DNA of 64,000 bases from CAWEQW01 sp963811365 (GTDB lineage: Bacteria > Actinomycetota > Actinomycetes > Propionibacteriales > Nocardioidaceae), in the NCBI GenBank assembly GCA_963811365.1, contig CAWEQW010000004.1, positions 1 through 64,000 on the forward strand, in the 5' to 3' direction. The notes under the pieces were generated by a model. The model worked only from the letters and a program-made list of their open reading frames with translations, made no database searches and had not been told where the DNA came from. Both the position numbers and the translations under genes were made by a program. This document shows positions 15,525 through 25,558 of this stretch, one piece after another. Each line of letters starts with the position of its first letter. The stretch's first letter is position 1.

Positions 15525-17598
15525 CAGCCGACTCCGGGGTCGGCGAGCGCGGACGCCGGGTCGACCGGGCGACGCACGGCCTGGTCGAGGAACGGCGCCA
15601 GCCGCTGCCGGATCTGCACGGCGATCGCGTCGACGGGCTGCCGGGCATCGACGATCACGTAGTGCTCCGGCGTCCCCGAGGCGAGCTGGACGAACATCTC
15701 CCGGACCCGCTCGTGGAACTCCACGGACTCGCTCTCGATGCGGTCGCGCTCCTCGAAGCGGGTCAGCCCCTGCTGCGGTGGCAGGTCGAGCACCACGGTG
15801 AGGTGCGGCCGGAGGTCCCCGGTGGCCCAGCGGGCGATCCGCTCCACGTCGCGGTCCGCGAGGGCCCGGCCGGCGCCCTGGTAGGCCAGCGTGCTGTCGA
15901 CGTAGCGGTCGGTCACGACCACGGCGCCGCGGGCGAGCGCCGGCGCCACGATGCGCTCGACGTGCTCGGCCTTGTCGGCGGCGTAGAGCAGCGCCTCCGT
16001 GCGGTCGGAGATGACGCCGGTCTCGGGGTCGAGGACGATCTTGCGCAGCTTGGCGCCGACCTCGGTGTCGCCGGGCTCGTGGGTCAGCAGCACGTCGTAC
16101 CCCTCCCCGCGCAGCCAGTCGTGAGCGCCCTGGCCTGGGTGGACTTGCCGGCCCCCTCGCCGCCCTCGAGCGCGACGAAGACGCCGGTCCCGGCGTACAC
16201 GCCGGTGGAGCCGGTGAAGGCGTTGCGCAGGTCCTTGTGCAGCGGAGTCCCCTTCCGGTCGTCCATCTGACGGTACGAGGTGACACCGACAGCGGTCATC
16301 AGCACGGCGGCGATCAGGAACGTGAACGCGGCGCCGTTGTAGACCAGCAGCGGCTCGCCCGTCTCGTTGGCGGGCCCGATCGTGTGGCTGCCGATGAGCC
16401 CGGCGAGCAGCGGCGCGACGGCCAGCACCAGGGCGAGCGACAGCCGGATCATCGACCCGACGAACGCGAAGGTGCGGCCGCGGACCTCGTCGGGGACCTC
16501 GAGGCCGAGCATCGTGTTGCCGACGATCCACGCGACGCCGGACAGGAAGCCCAGCACGAGCGTGATTCCGGTGACGATCGGCAGGTTCTGGATCACGGCG
16601 ATCGGGAACAGCAGCAGGCCCGCGCCGGTCAGCGAGAGGCCGAAGAGCCGTCGCCTCGACAGCCCGCGCAGCAGCCGGGGGCCGCGCCACATGCCGAGCC
16701 CGAGTCCGAGGAACACGGTCCCGAACAGCACGCCGTAGGCCGGGTCGCCGCCGCCGAGGTCGGAGACGAACGTCCGGGCGAGGCCGATCACCACGCCGCC
16801 GGCCGCGAAGGCGCCGATGATGCCGATCACGAGGCCGCGCACGACCGGGGTGGTGGCAACGTACGTCCAGCCGTCGACGATGACCGTCCAGGCGTTGCCG
16901 TCGCCGTCGACGTCCGCCGGTCCCCGCGGGATGTGCCTGAGCGTGGCGATCACGATGCCGGAGATCATGAACGAGACCGCGTTGAAGTACAGCGCCATGT
17001 CGATCGGGCCGCGGCTGAACCAGTCGAAGACGTTCTGGTAGAGCTTGTCGAGCAGGGTCAGGCCGGTGAAGATCAGCGCCGCGGGCAGCGCCGAGCCGTA
17101 CGTCGTCGCCAGGCTGATCTGGTTGGCGGCCTCGAGCCGGTGCCGCGGCACGAGGTTGGGGACCGTCGCGTCCTTGGCCGGCCCCCAGACCAGGCTGACC
17201 GCCTCGATGAGCACGGTCACCACGAAGATCCACCACAGCCTGCCGACGATCGGGATCGTCAGGAACAGCGCACCGCGCAGGTAGTCGCCCCAGATCAGGG
17301 TCATCCGCCGGTCCAGCCGGTCGGCGATGTAGCCGGCGATCGGGCCCATGACCAGCGCCGGCAGCACGCGCAGGAAGAGCACCGTCGCGATCGCGTAGTT
17401 CCGCGAGGCGTACCCGCTGGCGAGCTGGTTGGCCATCGCGGTCAGCGCCAGCAGCCCCATCCAGTCACCGAGGCTGGACAGGCCGAGACCGAACCAGAGG
17501 TGCCGGAAGTCGCGGATCCGCAGGACGGCGGTGAGCGAGTGCGTCGGGGCACGGCTGAGCTCCTCGACCGCAGCGGCGTGCTGGAGACCGTCACTCAC
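15524..17598 (-). CDS. tmk: Fused MFS transporter - thymidylate kinase (one frameshift)
   Basis: The N-terminal 440 or so residues are a 12-helix MFS-type membrane domain. Without a stop they run into thymidylate kinase, whose P-loop reads GVFVALEGGEGAGKSTQ. Near 16,118-16,130 one base is missing: the kinase continues one frame over with HDWLRGEGYDVLLTHEPG, DRYVDSTLAYQG and the C-terminal helices. The span of 2,075 bases is one short of a multiple of three. The kinase makes dTDP for DNA synthesis and should be essential, so the break is most likely a sequence error. MFS-dTMP kinase fusions are known in this group. The start is GTG. Confidence 0.85.
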
Positions 17599-17646
17599 GG
17601 CAACACCCTAGATGTTCTGGCCCGCCGCCCGGCTCGGCGGCGCGGC

Positions 17647-20359
17647 TCAGGACCGCTTCGCCGCCTTTGTCGCACCCGCCTTCGTGGTCCCGCGCTTCGC
17701 GGGGGCCTTCTTGGCCGCCTTCTTCGCGGTCTTCTTGGCTGCACGCTTCTTCGGCGCCGGGCCCTTCGCGCGCTTCTCGGCGAGCAGCTCGGCGGCCCGC
17801 TCCAGGGAGACGGTCGCCTCGTCGTCGCCCTGACGGAGGGTGGCGTTGTACTCGCCGTCGGTCACGTAGGGCCCGAAGCGGCCCGACTTCACGGTGATCG
17901 TGGCGCCGGTGTTCGGGTCGGCGCCGATCTCGCGGCCCGGGTTCGCCGCGGCCCGGCCGCGCTGCTTGGGCTGGGCGTAGATCGCCAGCGCCTCCTCCAG
18001 CGTGATCGACAGCAGCTTCTCCTCGGAGTCGATGGACCGCGAGTCCGTGCCCTTCTTCAGGTACGGCCCGTAGCGGCCGTTCTGCGCGGTGATCTCGTCA
18101 CCGGACTCCGGGTCGGTCCCGACGACCCGGGGCAGCCTCAGCAGCCGCAGGGCGTCGTCGAGGGTGATCGTCTCCAGCGACATGCTCTTGAACAGCGACG
18201 ACGTCCGCGGCTTGCGGCTCTTCGGGGCGTCCTCGGGCAGCAGCTCGGTGACGTACGGACCGAAGCGGCCGTTCTTGGCCACCACGGGCAGGCCGGACTC
18301 CGGGTTCGTGCCGAGGTGCTTCTCCTCGCCGGCCGGGTTGGCCAGCAGCTCGCGGGCCTTCTCCGGGGTCAGCTCGTCGGGCGGCAGGTCGTCGGGGACG
18401 TTGGCCCGCTTGCCGTCCTTGGTCTCGATGTAGGGCCCGTAGCGGCCGACCCGCAGGTCGACGTCCTCGTCGACGGGGAAGGTCGCCAGCTCGCGGGCGT
18501 CGATCTCGCCGAGCTCGCTGACGAGCTGCTTGAGCCCCTCGATGTCGCCGGTGCCGAAGTAGAAGTCGGCCAGCTCGGCGTTGCGGTCGCGCCGGCCGGC
18601 CGCGATCTCGTCGAGGACGTCCTCCATCCCGGCGGTGAACTCATACGACACCAGCCGGGAGAAGTGCTCCTCGAGCAGCCGGATCACCGAGAAGGCCAGC
18701 CACGCCGGGACCAGCGCACTGCCCTTCTTGTAGACGTAGCCGCGGTTCAGGATCGTCCCGATGATCGAGGCGTACGTCGACGGGCGGCCGATCTCGCGCT
18801 CCTCGAGCTCGCGGACCAGCGTGGCCTCGGTGTAGCGCGCCGGCGGCTTGGTCTCGTGACCGGCCGCGCGCAGCGACGCCGCGCTCAGCGAGTCGCCCTC
18901 GGCCAGCGCGGGCAGCCGGGTCTCGCGGTCGTCCGGGCCCCCGCCCTCGGAGTCGCCCTCGTCGTCGCGGCCCTCGACGTACGCCTTGAGGAACCCGTGG
19001 AAGGTGATCACCCGGCCCGAGGCGCTGAACACCACGTCCTCGCCGCCCGCGGCGGTGCCGCCGAGCCGGACCGTGACGGTGCGCCCCTCGGCGTCCTTCA
19101 TCTGCGAGGCGATGGTCCGCATCCAGATCAGCTCGTAGAGCCGGAACTCGTCACCGCTCAGCCCGGTCTGTGCCGGGGTGCGGAAGTTCGCGCCGGCCGG
19201 CCGGATCGCCTCGTGGGCCTCCTGGGCGTTCTTGACCTTGGACGCGTAGCTGCGCGGCCGGTCCGGGAGGTACTCGGCGCCGTAGAGCTCGCGCACCTGG
19301 TCGCGGGCCGCGGACACCGCGGTGTCGGACAGCGTCACCGAGTCGGTGCGCATGTAGGTGATGAAGCCGTTCTCGTAGAGCCGTTGGGCCACCGACATCG
19401 TCCGCGAGGCGCCGTACCCCAGCTTGCGGGAGGCCTCCTGCTGGAGCGTGGTGGTGCGGAACGGGGCGTAGGGCTGGCGCCGGTAGGGCTTCGACTCGAC
19501 GCTGCGCACCTCGAACGTGCTGTCGCCGAGCCCCTCCACCAGCGCCTCGGCGCGCGCCCGGTCCAGGTGCACCGCCTGGGACCCGGGCTTGAGCTGCCCC
19601 TGGGGGGTGAAGTCGCTGCCGCGGGCGACCCGGGCGCCGTCGACGGAGTACAGCCCCGCCGGGAACGAGCCGCTCGTCATGACGCGCGCCGGCGTCGAAG
19701 GTGCCGGCGATGTCCCAGTACGACGCGGTGCGGAACGCGATGCGCTCCCGCTCCCGAGCGACGACCAGCCGGGTGGCGACGGACTGGACGCGACCCGCGG
19801 ACAGCCCGGACATCACCTTCTTCCACAGCACCGGAGAGACCTCGTAGCCGTAGAGCCGGTCCAGGATCCGCCGGGCCTCCTGCGCCTCGACGAGGTCCAT
19901 GTCGATGCTGCGGGGCGCCTCCACCGCCTCGGCGATCGCCTGGGGGGTGATCTCGTGGAACACCATCCGCTTGACCGGCACCTTCGGCTTCAGCTCGTCG
20001 AGGAGGTGCCACGCGATGGCCTCGCCCTCGCGGTCCTCGTCCGTGGCGAGGTACAGCTCGGAGGCGTCCTTGAGCAGCTCCTTGAGCTTGGTGATGTGCG
20101 GCTTCTTGTCGCGGGCCACCACGTAGTAGGGGGTGAACTCGTGCTCGACGTCCACGCCCAGGCGCGCCCACGGCTCGCCCTTGATCTTCGTGGGGATGTC
20201 GGCGGCGCTCTGCGGGAGGTCGCGGATGTGGCCGATCGAGGACTCCACCACGTAGCCACGCCCGAGGTAGCCCGCGATCGTGCGCGCCTTGGCCGGCGAC
20301 TCCACGATGACGAGCTTGTGACCGTCCGCGCGTGCGGCGCTGGTGCTCTTCGCTGCCAC
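17647..20359 (-). CDS. topA: DNA topoisomerase I (one frameshift)
   Basis: This type IA topoisomerase of about 903 residues relaxes negative supercoils. The Toprim domain opens with HKLVIVESPAKARTIAGYL and contains ATDEDREGEAIAWHL. The catalytic tyrosine lies in ENGFITYMRTDSVTLS. The C-terminal part holds several topoisomerase zinc-ribbon-like repeats of the form GRYGPYL and ends in a long Lys/Ala-rich tail typical of actinobacteria. One extra base near 19,676-19,690 separates GTFDAGAR from SGSFPAGLYSVDG; the length of 2,713 bases is one more than a multiple of three. The gene is essential elsewhere, so an error in the sequence is likely. The start is GTG. Confidence 0.92.
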
Positions 20360-20462
20360 GTACCCTGCTCTCGTCGTTGCTGAATGCGCTCACACGGTAG
20401 CGCCTCGCCGGAAACGTCCCGACGTGCCTCCCCGTTCCACGGTCCGACTCCACTCCCGGCGC

Positions 20463-21980
20463 TCAGGCCTCCGCAGGCTCCAGGAAGCCCTCCGCGAGCA
20501 GGCTGCGGACGGCCGGCAGGCGCCCGCTCCGCAGCGCGACCGGGTCGCCGTCGAGGAGCGTGGCGAGCGCGTCGAGGATCTGGCCGACGGTCAGCTCGCC
20601 GTCGCACGCGCCCACGAGCCCGGCCAGGACCGTGTCGGCCCGGGTGGCGCGGCGCATCCCGCGCTGCTGGCGGAGCACGATGGTCTCCGGGTCCTCCTCG
20701 CCGGGACGGCCGACCGACTCCTGGCGTACGTCGGACCGGACCCGCAGCCGCGCCCCGAGCAGCGCCCCGTCGTCCATCACCCGCCCCTGGGCCACCCGCT
20801 CACCCCAGGCGGCGACCTCTGGGCCGAGCGGCTGGGCCACCTCGTACGGCCACTCCTCGATGCGGAGCACCAGCTCGGCGGCGTCGGTGCGGTGCAGGTT
20901 GAGCCAGCCGAAGCCGATGCCCTCGACGCCCTGCTCCTCGAACCACGACAGCCAGGTGTCGTAGCGCGAGAGGTACTCCGCCGTCCCGTGCAGCCCCGCG
21001 TCCTTGAGCCAGAGCTCGACGTACGCCGCCGGGTCGGCGAGCTCGCGCTGGACCACCCAGGTGTCGCAGCCGGAGCCGTCCAGCCACCCGGCGAGGCGCT
21101 CCTCCCACGGCTCGCCGCGACGGTGCACCCAGTTGGCGAGCAGCTGGCACCACCCTCCCGGAGCGAGGTGTCCCGGCGCGTCGCGGACCACGCCGCGCAC
21201 CGCGTCGTCGCCGGGCAGCCCGGAGTCGCGGTAGACCAGCCGCTCGCCGGTGGCCGGGGAGACCACGAACGGCGGGTTGGTCACCACGAGGTCGAACCGC
21301 TCGCCGCGCACGGGGGCGAAGAAGCTGCCGTCGCGCACGTCGAGCGCGACCTCGTTGAGCGCGGCGGTGAGCCGGGCCATGGCGAGGGCACGCGGGTTCA
21401 CGTCGGTGCCGACCACCTCACCGGCGTGCGCGGACAGGTGCAGGGCCTGCACGCCGCAGCCGGTGCCGAGATCGAGCGCCCGCCCGACCGGCTCCCGGAC
21501 CGTGAGCTGGGCGAGCGAGCTCGACGCGGAGCTCAGCCCCAGGACGTGGTCCGGGCTGACCTGGGTGCCTGCGCGGCCCGGGCCGGTGGCGCCGTCCAGG
21601 CCGGGCGTGAGGTCGGAGACCACCCACCAGTCGGCGGCCTCCTCGGCGTACGGCCGGACGTCGAGCCGGGCCGCGACCTCGCCGACCGACCGCTCGAGGA
21701 TGCCCGCGACGCACAACCGGTCCACCAGGCCGGGCAGCGCGCGCTCGGCGGCGGCGAGCGGGACCGGCGCCTGCAGCGGCCACAGCCGGGTCAGCGTCTC
21801 GACCGGCGACCCTCCGCGGGTGGCGCGCCGGCCCGGGGTCGTCTCGTTGCGCGACAGCGCGGCGTGCGCCACCGGTCCGAGCACGGCCGCGACCCCGTCG
21901 TAGGTGTAGCCGGCCGCGGCAAGGGCGGTGCGCAGCCGCGCCACGCCGTCGGCGTCGAGCAGGTCCCCGGATCCGGTCAC
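20463..21980 (-). CDS. SAM-dependent methyltransferase with N-terminal DUF7059-like domain
   Basis: This is a 505-residue protein. The middle holds a class I methyltransferase: ALDLGTGCGVQALHLS binds SAM and VVTNPPFVV is an NPPF motif of the kind found in N-methyltransferases acting on nucleic acid bases or protein glutamine. About 150 N-terminal residues and 170 C-terminal residues are conserved in actinobacterial homologues next to topA. The substrate is unknown. It is separated from hppA by a strong hairpin and is probably transcribed on its own. Confidence 0.8.
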   Translation of the reverse strand: MTGSGDLLDADGVARLRTALAAAGYTYDGVAAVLGPVAHAALSRNETTPGRRATRGGSPVETLTRLWPLQAPVPLAAAERALPGLVDRLCVAGILERSVGEVAARLDVRPYAEEAADWWVVSDLTPGLDGATGPGRAGTQVSPDHVLGLSSASSSLAQLTVREPVGRALDLGTGCGVQALHLSAHAGEVVGTDVNPRALAMARLTAALNEVALDVRDGSFFAPVRGERFDLVVTNPPFVVSPATGERLVYRDSGLPGDDAVRGVVRDAPGHLAPGGWCQLLANWVHRRGEPWEERLAGWLDGSGCDTWVVQRELADPAAYVELWLKDAGLHGTAEYLSRYDTWLSWFEEQGVEGIGFGWLNLHRTDAAELVLRIEEWPYEVAQPLGPEVAAWGERVAQGRVMDDGALLGARLRVRSDVRQESVGRPGEEDPETIVLRQQRGMRRATRADTVLAGLVGACDGELTVGQILDALATLLDGDPVALRSGRLPAVRSLLAEGFLEPAEA

Positions 21981-22032
21981 CTGCCCAGCCTAGGACCAGG
22001 CCATGAGGCTGCCGGCTCGTCACCCGTGAGCG

Positions 22033-22070
22033 CCGAAGGGCCCGCCGGTGGGTGCCGACGGGCCCTTCGG
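22033..22070 (-). terminator. Hairpin terminator after hppA
   Basis: Two perfect 12-base arms, CCGAAGGGCCCG at 22033-22044 and CGGGCCCTTCGG at 22059-22070, flank a 14-base loop. It lies 13 bases after the hppA stop on the minus strand. There is no T-run, as is common in high-GC actinobacteria. Confidence 0.75.
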
Positions 22071-22083
22071 ACGAGGCGGTGCG

Positions 22084-24387
22084 TCAGACGGTGACCGCCT
22101 CGTTGGCCTCCTCGCCGATGGCGACCGGCCGCCGCTTCGACACGTAGACCGCGACGGCGATGATCAGCACCGCGACGACCGCGATGCCGATCCGGAGCGC
22201 GTCGTTCTGGCCCGCCCCGACAGTGAGGTTCACCACGGCCGCGGCGATCAGCAGGGACACCAGGTTCATCACCTTGATCAGCGGGTTGATGGCCGGGCCC
22301 GCGGTGTCCTTGAACGGGTCGCCGACGGTGTCGCCGATGACGGTCGCGGCGTGGGCGGGCGAGCCCTTGCCGCCGTGGTTGCCGTCCTCGACGAGCTTCT
22401 TGGCGTTGTCCCAGGCACCGCCGGAGTTCGCCAGGAAGATCGCCATCAGCATGCCCGTGCCGATCGCGCCGGCGAGATAGCCCGCCAGCGGCGCGACGCC
22501 GAGACCGAAGCCGACCGCGATCGGCGCCAGGATGGCCAGCAGGCCGGGGGTGGCCAGCTCGCGCAGCGAGTCGCGGGTGCAGATGTCGACGACCCTGCCG
22601 TACTCGGGACGGCCGGTGCCCTCCATGATCCCGGGGATCTCGCGGAACTGGCGGCGCACCTCGTAGACCACCGCGCCGGCCGCCCGGCCCACCGCGTTGA
22701 TCGCCAGGCCGGAGAACAGGAACACCACCGAGGCGCCGAGCAGCAGCCCGACCAGCACGTTGGGCCGGAACACCTCCGCGACGAACGTCGCCTTCTCGCC
22801 CGCGTCGCGCAGCGCGACCTCGATCGCGCCGGTGTAGGAGCCGAACAGCGCCGTCGCGGCCAGGACGGCCGTGGCGATCGCGATGCCCTTGGTGATCGCC
22901 TTGGTCGTGTTGCCGACCGCGTCGAGCTCGGTGAGGATCTGGGCCCCCTCGCCGTGCACGTCTCCGGACATCTCCGCGATGCCCTGGGCGTTGTCGGAGA
23001 CCGGGCCGAAGGTGTCCATCGCGACGATCACGCCGACGGTGGTCAGCAGGCCGCAGCCGGCGAGCGCGACCGCGAACAGCGAGACAGCGATGGTGCCGGT
23101 GCCGAGCAGGTAGGCGCAGAACACCGCGCCGCCGACGACCCAGGCGGTGAAGACCGCGGACTCGAAGCCGACCGAGAGGCCGGACAGGATCACCGTCGCG
23201 GCACCGGTCAGCGAGGTGAGGCCGACGTCCCTGACCGGGCGGTGCTCCGTGCCGGTGTAGTAGCCGGTCAGCGACAGGATCACGCCGGCGAGCACGATGC
23301 CGATCAGCACCGCGATGGTCGCGATCACCCGGGGGTCGCCCGAGTACGACGGCCCGTCCGTGAGGCCGCTGAAGCTGCTCGGCAGGTAGGTGAACGCCGC
23401 GATCGTGGACAGCACCGCCGACACCACCGCGGAGATGTAGAAGGAGCGGTTGATCGTCTTCAGGCCGCCCTCGCCCGGACGGGGCCGGGTGATGAACACG
23501 CCCAGGATCGCGGTCAGCGCCCCGATGGCCGGCACGATCAGCGGGAACACCAGGCCCTCGGCGCCGAACGCGGCCTTGCCGAGGATGAGCGCGGCGACCA
23601 GCGTGACGGCGTACGACTCGAAGAGGTCGGCCGCCATGCCGGCGCAGTCGCCGACGTTGTCGCCGACGTTGTCGGCGATCGTGGCGGCGTTGCGCGGGTC
23701 GTCCTCGGGGATGTTCTGCTCGACCTTGCCGACGAGGTCCGCGCCGACGTCGGCGGCCTTGGTGAAGATGCCGCCGCCGACCCTCATGAACATCGCCAGC
23801 AGCGCGGCACCGAAGCCGAAGCCCTCGAGCACGGTCGGGGCGTTGCTCCTGTAGATGATCACCACGACCGCGGCGCCGAGCAGGCCGAGACCGACGGTGG
23901 CCATGCCGACCACGCCGCCGGTGCGGAAGGCGACGCGCATCGCGGGGTCGCGGCCCTCGTCACGGGCAGCCGCAGCCACCCGGACGTTGGCGCGGACCGC
24001 GAGCGACATGCCGAAGTAGCCGATGGCCGCTGAGAAGCCGGCACCGATCAGGAAGAAGATCGACCGGCCGACGCGGACCCCGGCCCCTCCCGTGGCCGGC
24101 AGCAGGAAGAGCAGCAGGAAGGCGATCCCGGCGAACACCGCGAGGGTCCTGAACTGCCGACCCAGGAAGGCCGCCGCCCCCTCCTGCACGGCCTTGCCGA
24201 TCTCCTGCATGCTCGCCGTGCCCTCGCCCGCAGCGAGCACCTGACGCCGGAACATCATCCCCATGGCCAGCGCGATCACCGCGATGACGCCGACGACGAC
24301 GACCAAGCTCAGGTTGCTGCCGGACAGGTCGACGGTCGCAGCCTCGCCGCCGCCTGCGCCGGCAGCGGCAAAGATGTGCCCGGACAT
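22084..24387 (-). CDS. hppA: Membrane-bound proton-translocating pyrophosphatase, K+-independent type
   Basis: This 767-residue, 16-helix membrane enzyme couples pyrophosphate hydrolysis to proton pumping. The substrate and metal site is complete, with KAADVGADLVGKVE, NVGDNVGDCAGMAADL and DTVGDPFKDTAGPA. The segment GNTTKAITKG has lysine at the position that distinguishes potassium-independent proton pumps from potassium-dependent ones, which carry alanine. The ATG at 24387 follows GGAGGA, which fixes the start; an in-frame ATG at 24441 has no such site. It lies alone between a terminator and the rsbW-like gene. Confidence 0.95.
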   Translation of the reverse strand: MSGHIFAAAGAGGGEAATVDLSGSNLSLVVVVGVIAVIALAMGMMFRRQVLAAGEGTASMQEIGKAVQEGAAAFLGRQFRTLAVFAGIAFLLLFLLPATGGAGVRVGRSIFFLIGAGFSAAIGYFGMSLAVRANVRVAAAARDEGRDPAMRVAFRTGGVVGMATVGLGLLGAAVVVIIYRSNAPTVLEGFGFGAALLAMFMRVGGGIFTKAADVGADLVGKVEQNIPEDDPRNAATIADNVGDNVGDCAGMAADLFESYAVTLVAALILGKAAFGAEGLVFPLIVPAIGALTAILGVFITRPRPGEGGLKTINRSFYISAVVSAVLSTIAAFTYLPSSFSGLTDGPSYSGDPRVIATIAVLIGIVLAGVILSLTGYYTGTEHRPVRDVGLTSLTGAATVILSGLSVGFESAVFTAWVVGGAVFCAYLLGTGTIAVSLFAVALAGCGLLTTVGVIVAMDTFGPVSDNAQGIAEMSGDVHGEGAQILTELDAVGNTTKAITKGIAIATAVLAATALFGSYTGAIEVALRDAGEKATFVAEVFRPNVLVGLLLGASVVFLFSGLAINAVGRAAGAVVYEVRRQFREIPGIMEGTGRPEYGRVVDICTRDSLRELATPGLLAILAPIAVGFGLGVAPLAGYLAGAIGTGMLMAIFLANSGGAWDNAKKLVEDGNHGGKGSPAHAATVIGDTVGDPFKDTAGPAINPLIKVMNLVSLLIAAAVVNLTVGAGQNDALRIGIAVVAVLIIAVAVYVSKRRPVAIGEEANEAVTV

Positions 24388-24536
24388 ACGTCCTCCTCCG
24401 GTGGGCCTCCCCGGCCCGTCGAGATGCCTTGCGCGCCTCACGGTCAGAAGCGCGACAGCACGGGTCGTGGACCCGTCGCTGACAGGGATGTGAGCCGGAG
24501 TCTACTTTCGCGGGCCCCTGCTGGGCGGGTGGGGCG

Positions 24537-24552
24537 TGTGTCGTACGACACA
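24537..24552. promoter_or_regulatory. Operator-like 16-bp palindrome upstream of hppA
   Basis: TGTGTCGTACGACACA is a perfect palindrome. It lies about 150 bases before the hppA start and about 55 bases after the stop of the anti-sigma gene, so it could be a regulator site for hppA. No regulator is identified. Confidence 0.4.
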
Positions 24553-24605
24553 TTTCTGTGAACGGGCCCCGAACCGGGCGACGAGGGCGCGGCCCGGCGG
24601 CCGTG

Positions 24606-25037
24606 TCAGGCCAGCGGCCAGGACATCGACAGCGTGGTGCGCCCGTCGTGGGTGGCGGCGGCGAAGTCAGGGATCAGCCCGCGCAGGAGCGCCCACGGGT
24701 GCACGCCCTCGATGTCGTCGTCGGAGTCGTCCTCGGTGACGGCCCCGTCACCCGCCACCTCGACCCGGAGCCGGTCGGCGATCGACATCGTCACCGTCAC
24801 GGGACCGCCGGAGGCGGGGTCGTCGGCCCGGTCCTCTGCCGGGCCGTCACCGACGGGTCCGATCAGCAGCGCGCAGGCCTCCGCCACGGCGAGCCGGATC
24901 TCCTCGACGAAGTCCTCGTCCTGGCCGGTGCGGCGGGCGACCGCCGCTGCGACGAGCCGCACAGTGCGCACGAGTGCCGGGTCGCGGACTATCGACACCG
25001 AGATGGCGGTCGCCGTCCGGGCCACCCCAGAGGGCAC
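24606..25037 (-). CDS. Anti-sigma factor-type ATP-binding protein (partner of BldG)
   Basis: This protein of about 143 residues has the HATPase-like fold of RsbW/SpoIIAB kinases: VEEIRLAVAEACALLIG corresponds to the N-box, and MSIADRLRVEVAGDGA follows. It lies directly after the bldG-like gene, as the ApgA gene does in Streptomyces. Its expected role is to bind a sigma factor or to phosphorylate the STAS partner. The start is either GTG at 25037 or GTG at 25025; a GAGG sequence upstream slightly favours 25025. The glycine-rich ATP lid is weak, so kinase activity is uncertain. Confidence 0.75.
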   Translation of the reverse strand: MPSGVARTATAISVSIVRDPALVRTVRLVAAAVARRTGQDEDFVEEIRLAVAEACALLIGPVGDGPAEDRADDPASGGPVTVTMSIADRLRVEVAGDGAVTEDDSDDDIEGVHPWALLRGLIPDFAAATHDGRTTLSMSWPLA

Positions 25038-25042
25038 CTCGC

Positions 25043-25381
25043 TCAGCCCGCGGCCAGCGCGTCGGCCTGCGAGCTGTGGATCGCGAACACCTTGGCCAGG
25101 CCGGTGATCCGGAAGATCTTGAGCAGTCGCTCCTGGTTGCAGATCAGTCGCATGGAGCCGTCGTGGGCGCGGACCTTCTTCAGCCCGCCGACCAGCACGC
25201 CGAGGCCGGTGGAGTCGAGGAAGTCGACCTTCTCCATGTCGATGACGAGGTTGTAGCTGCCGTTGCCGACGAGCTCGGTGATCTTGTCCCGCAGCTTGGG
25301 GGCGGTGTAGACGTCGATCTCCCCGCCCACCTCGATGATCGTGTAACCATCCTCCTGGCGTGTCTCCAGTGACAGGTCCAC
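25043..25381 (-). CDS. bldG: BldG-like anti-anti-sigma factor (STAS domain)
   Basis: This 112-residue STAS protein has the phosphorylation site in DFLDSTGLGVLVGG, where the serine would be modified by an anti-sigma kinase. The context of hppA, an anti-sigma ATPase, this gene and a divergent Ski2-like helicase matches the Streptomyces bldG locus. There BldG is needed for development and antibiotic production; in a non-filamentous relative it may steer stress sigma factors. The start is ATG, and a 177-base gap with the divergent helicase gene must hold both promoters. Confidence 0.88.
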   Translation of the reverse strand: MDLSLETRQEDGYTIIEVGGEIDVYTAPKLRDKITELVGNGSYNLVIDMEKVDFLDSTGLGVLVGGLKKVRAHDGSMRLICNQERLLKIFRITGLAKVFAIHSSQADALAAG

Positions 25382-25558
25382 GTGGTCTCTCCTCGACGTG
25401 CTCGGCTACTCCGACCGACGGCCAGGATGCCGTCCGTTCGCCCACTCATTCAACCACGCCGTCCGACACCTGCGGGAAGTCCGTTCTGCGAAGGCTCTCC
25501 CGAGCGGGCGCCGGGGCGATCCACCGCCCTGCTCGCAGGCGTTTGCGAGACTTGCGCC

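Noticed and set aside
16237..19950. A 1,237-codon open frame on the plus strand
   Set aside because: It is antisense to tmk and topA, both of which have clear motifs. Long open antisense frames are common in GC-rich DNA, and the protein composition is not natural.
22048..24033. A 661-codon open frame on the plus strand opposite hppA
   Set aside because: It consists of repeated Asp/Arg/Gly/His-rich runs caused by antisense reading of a membrane protein gene.
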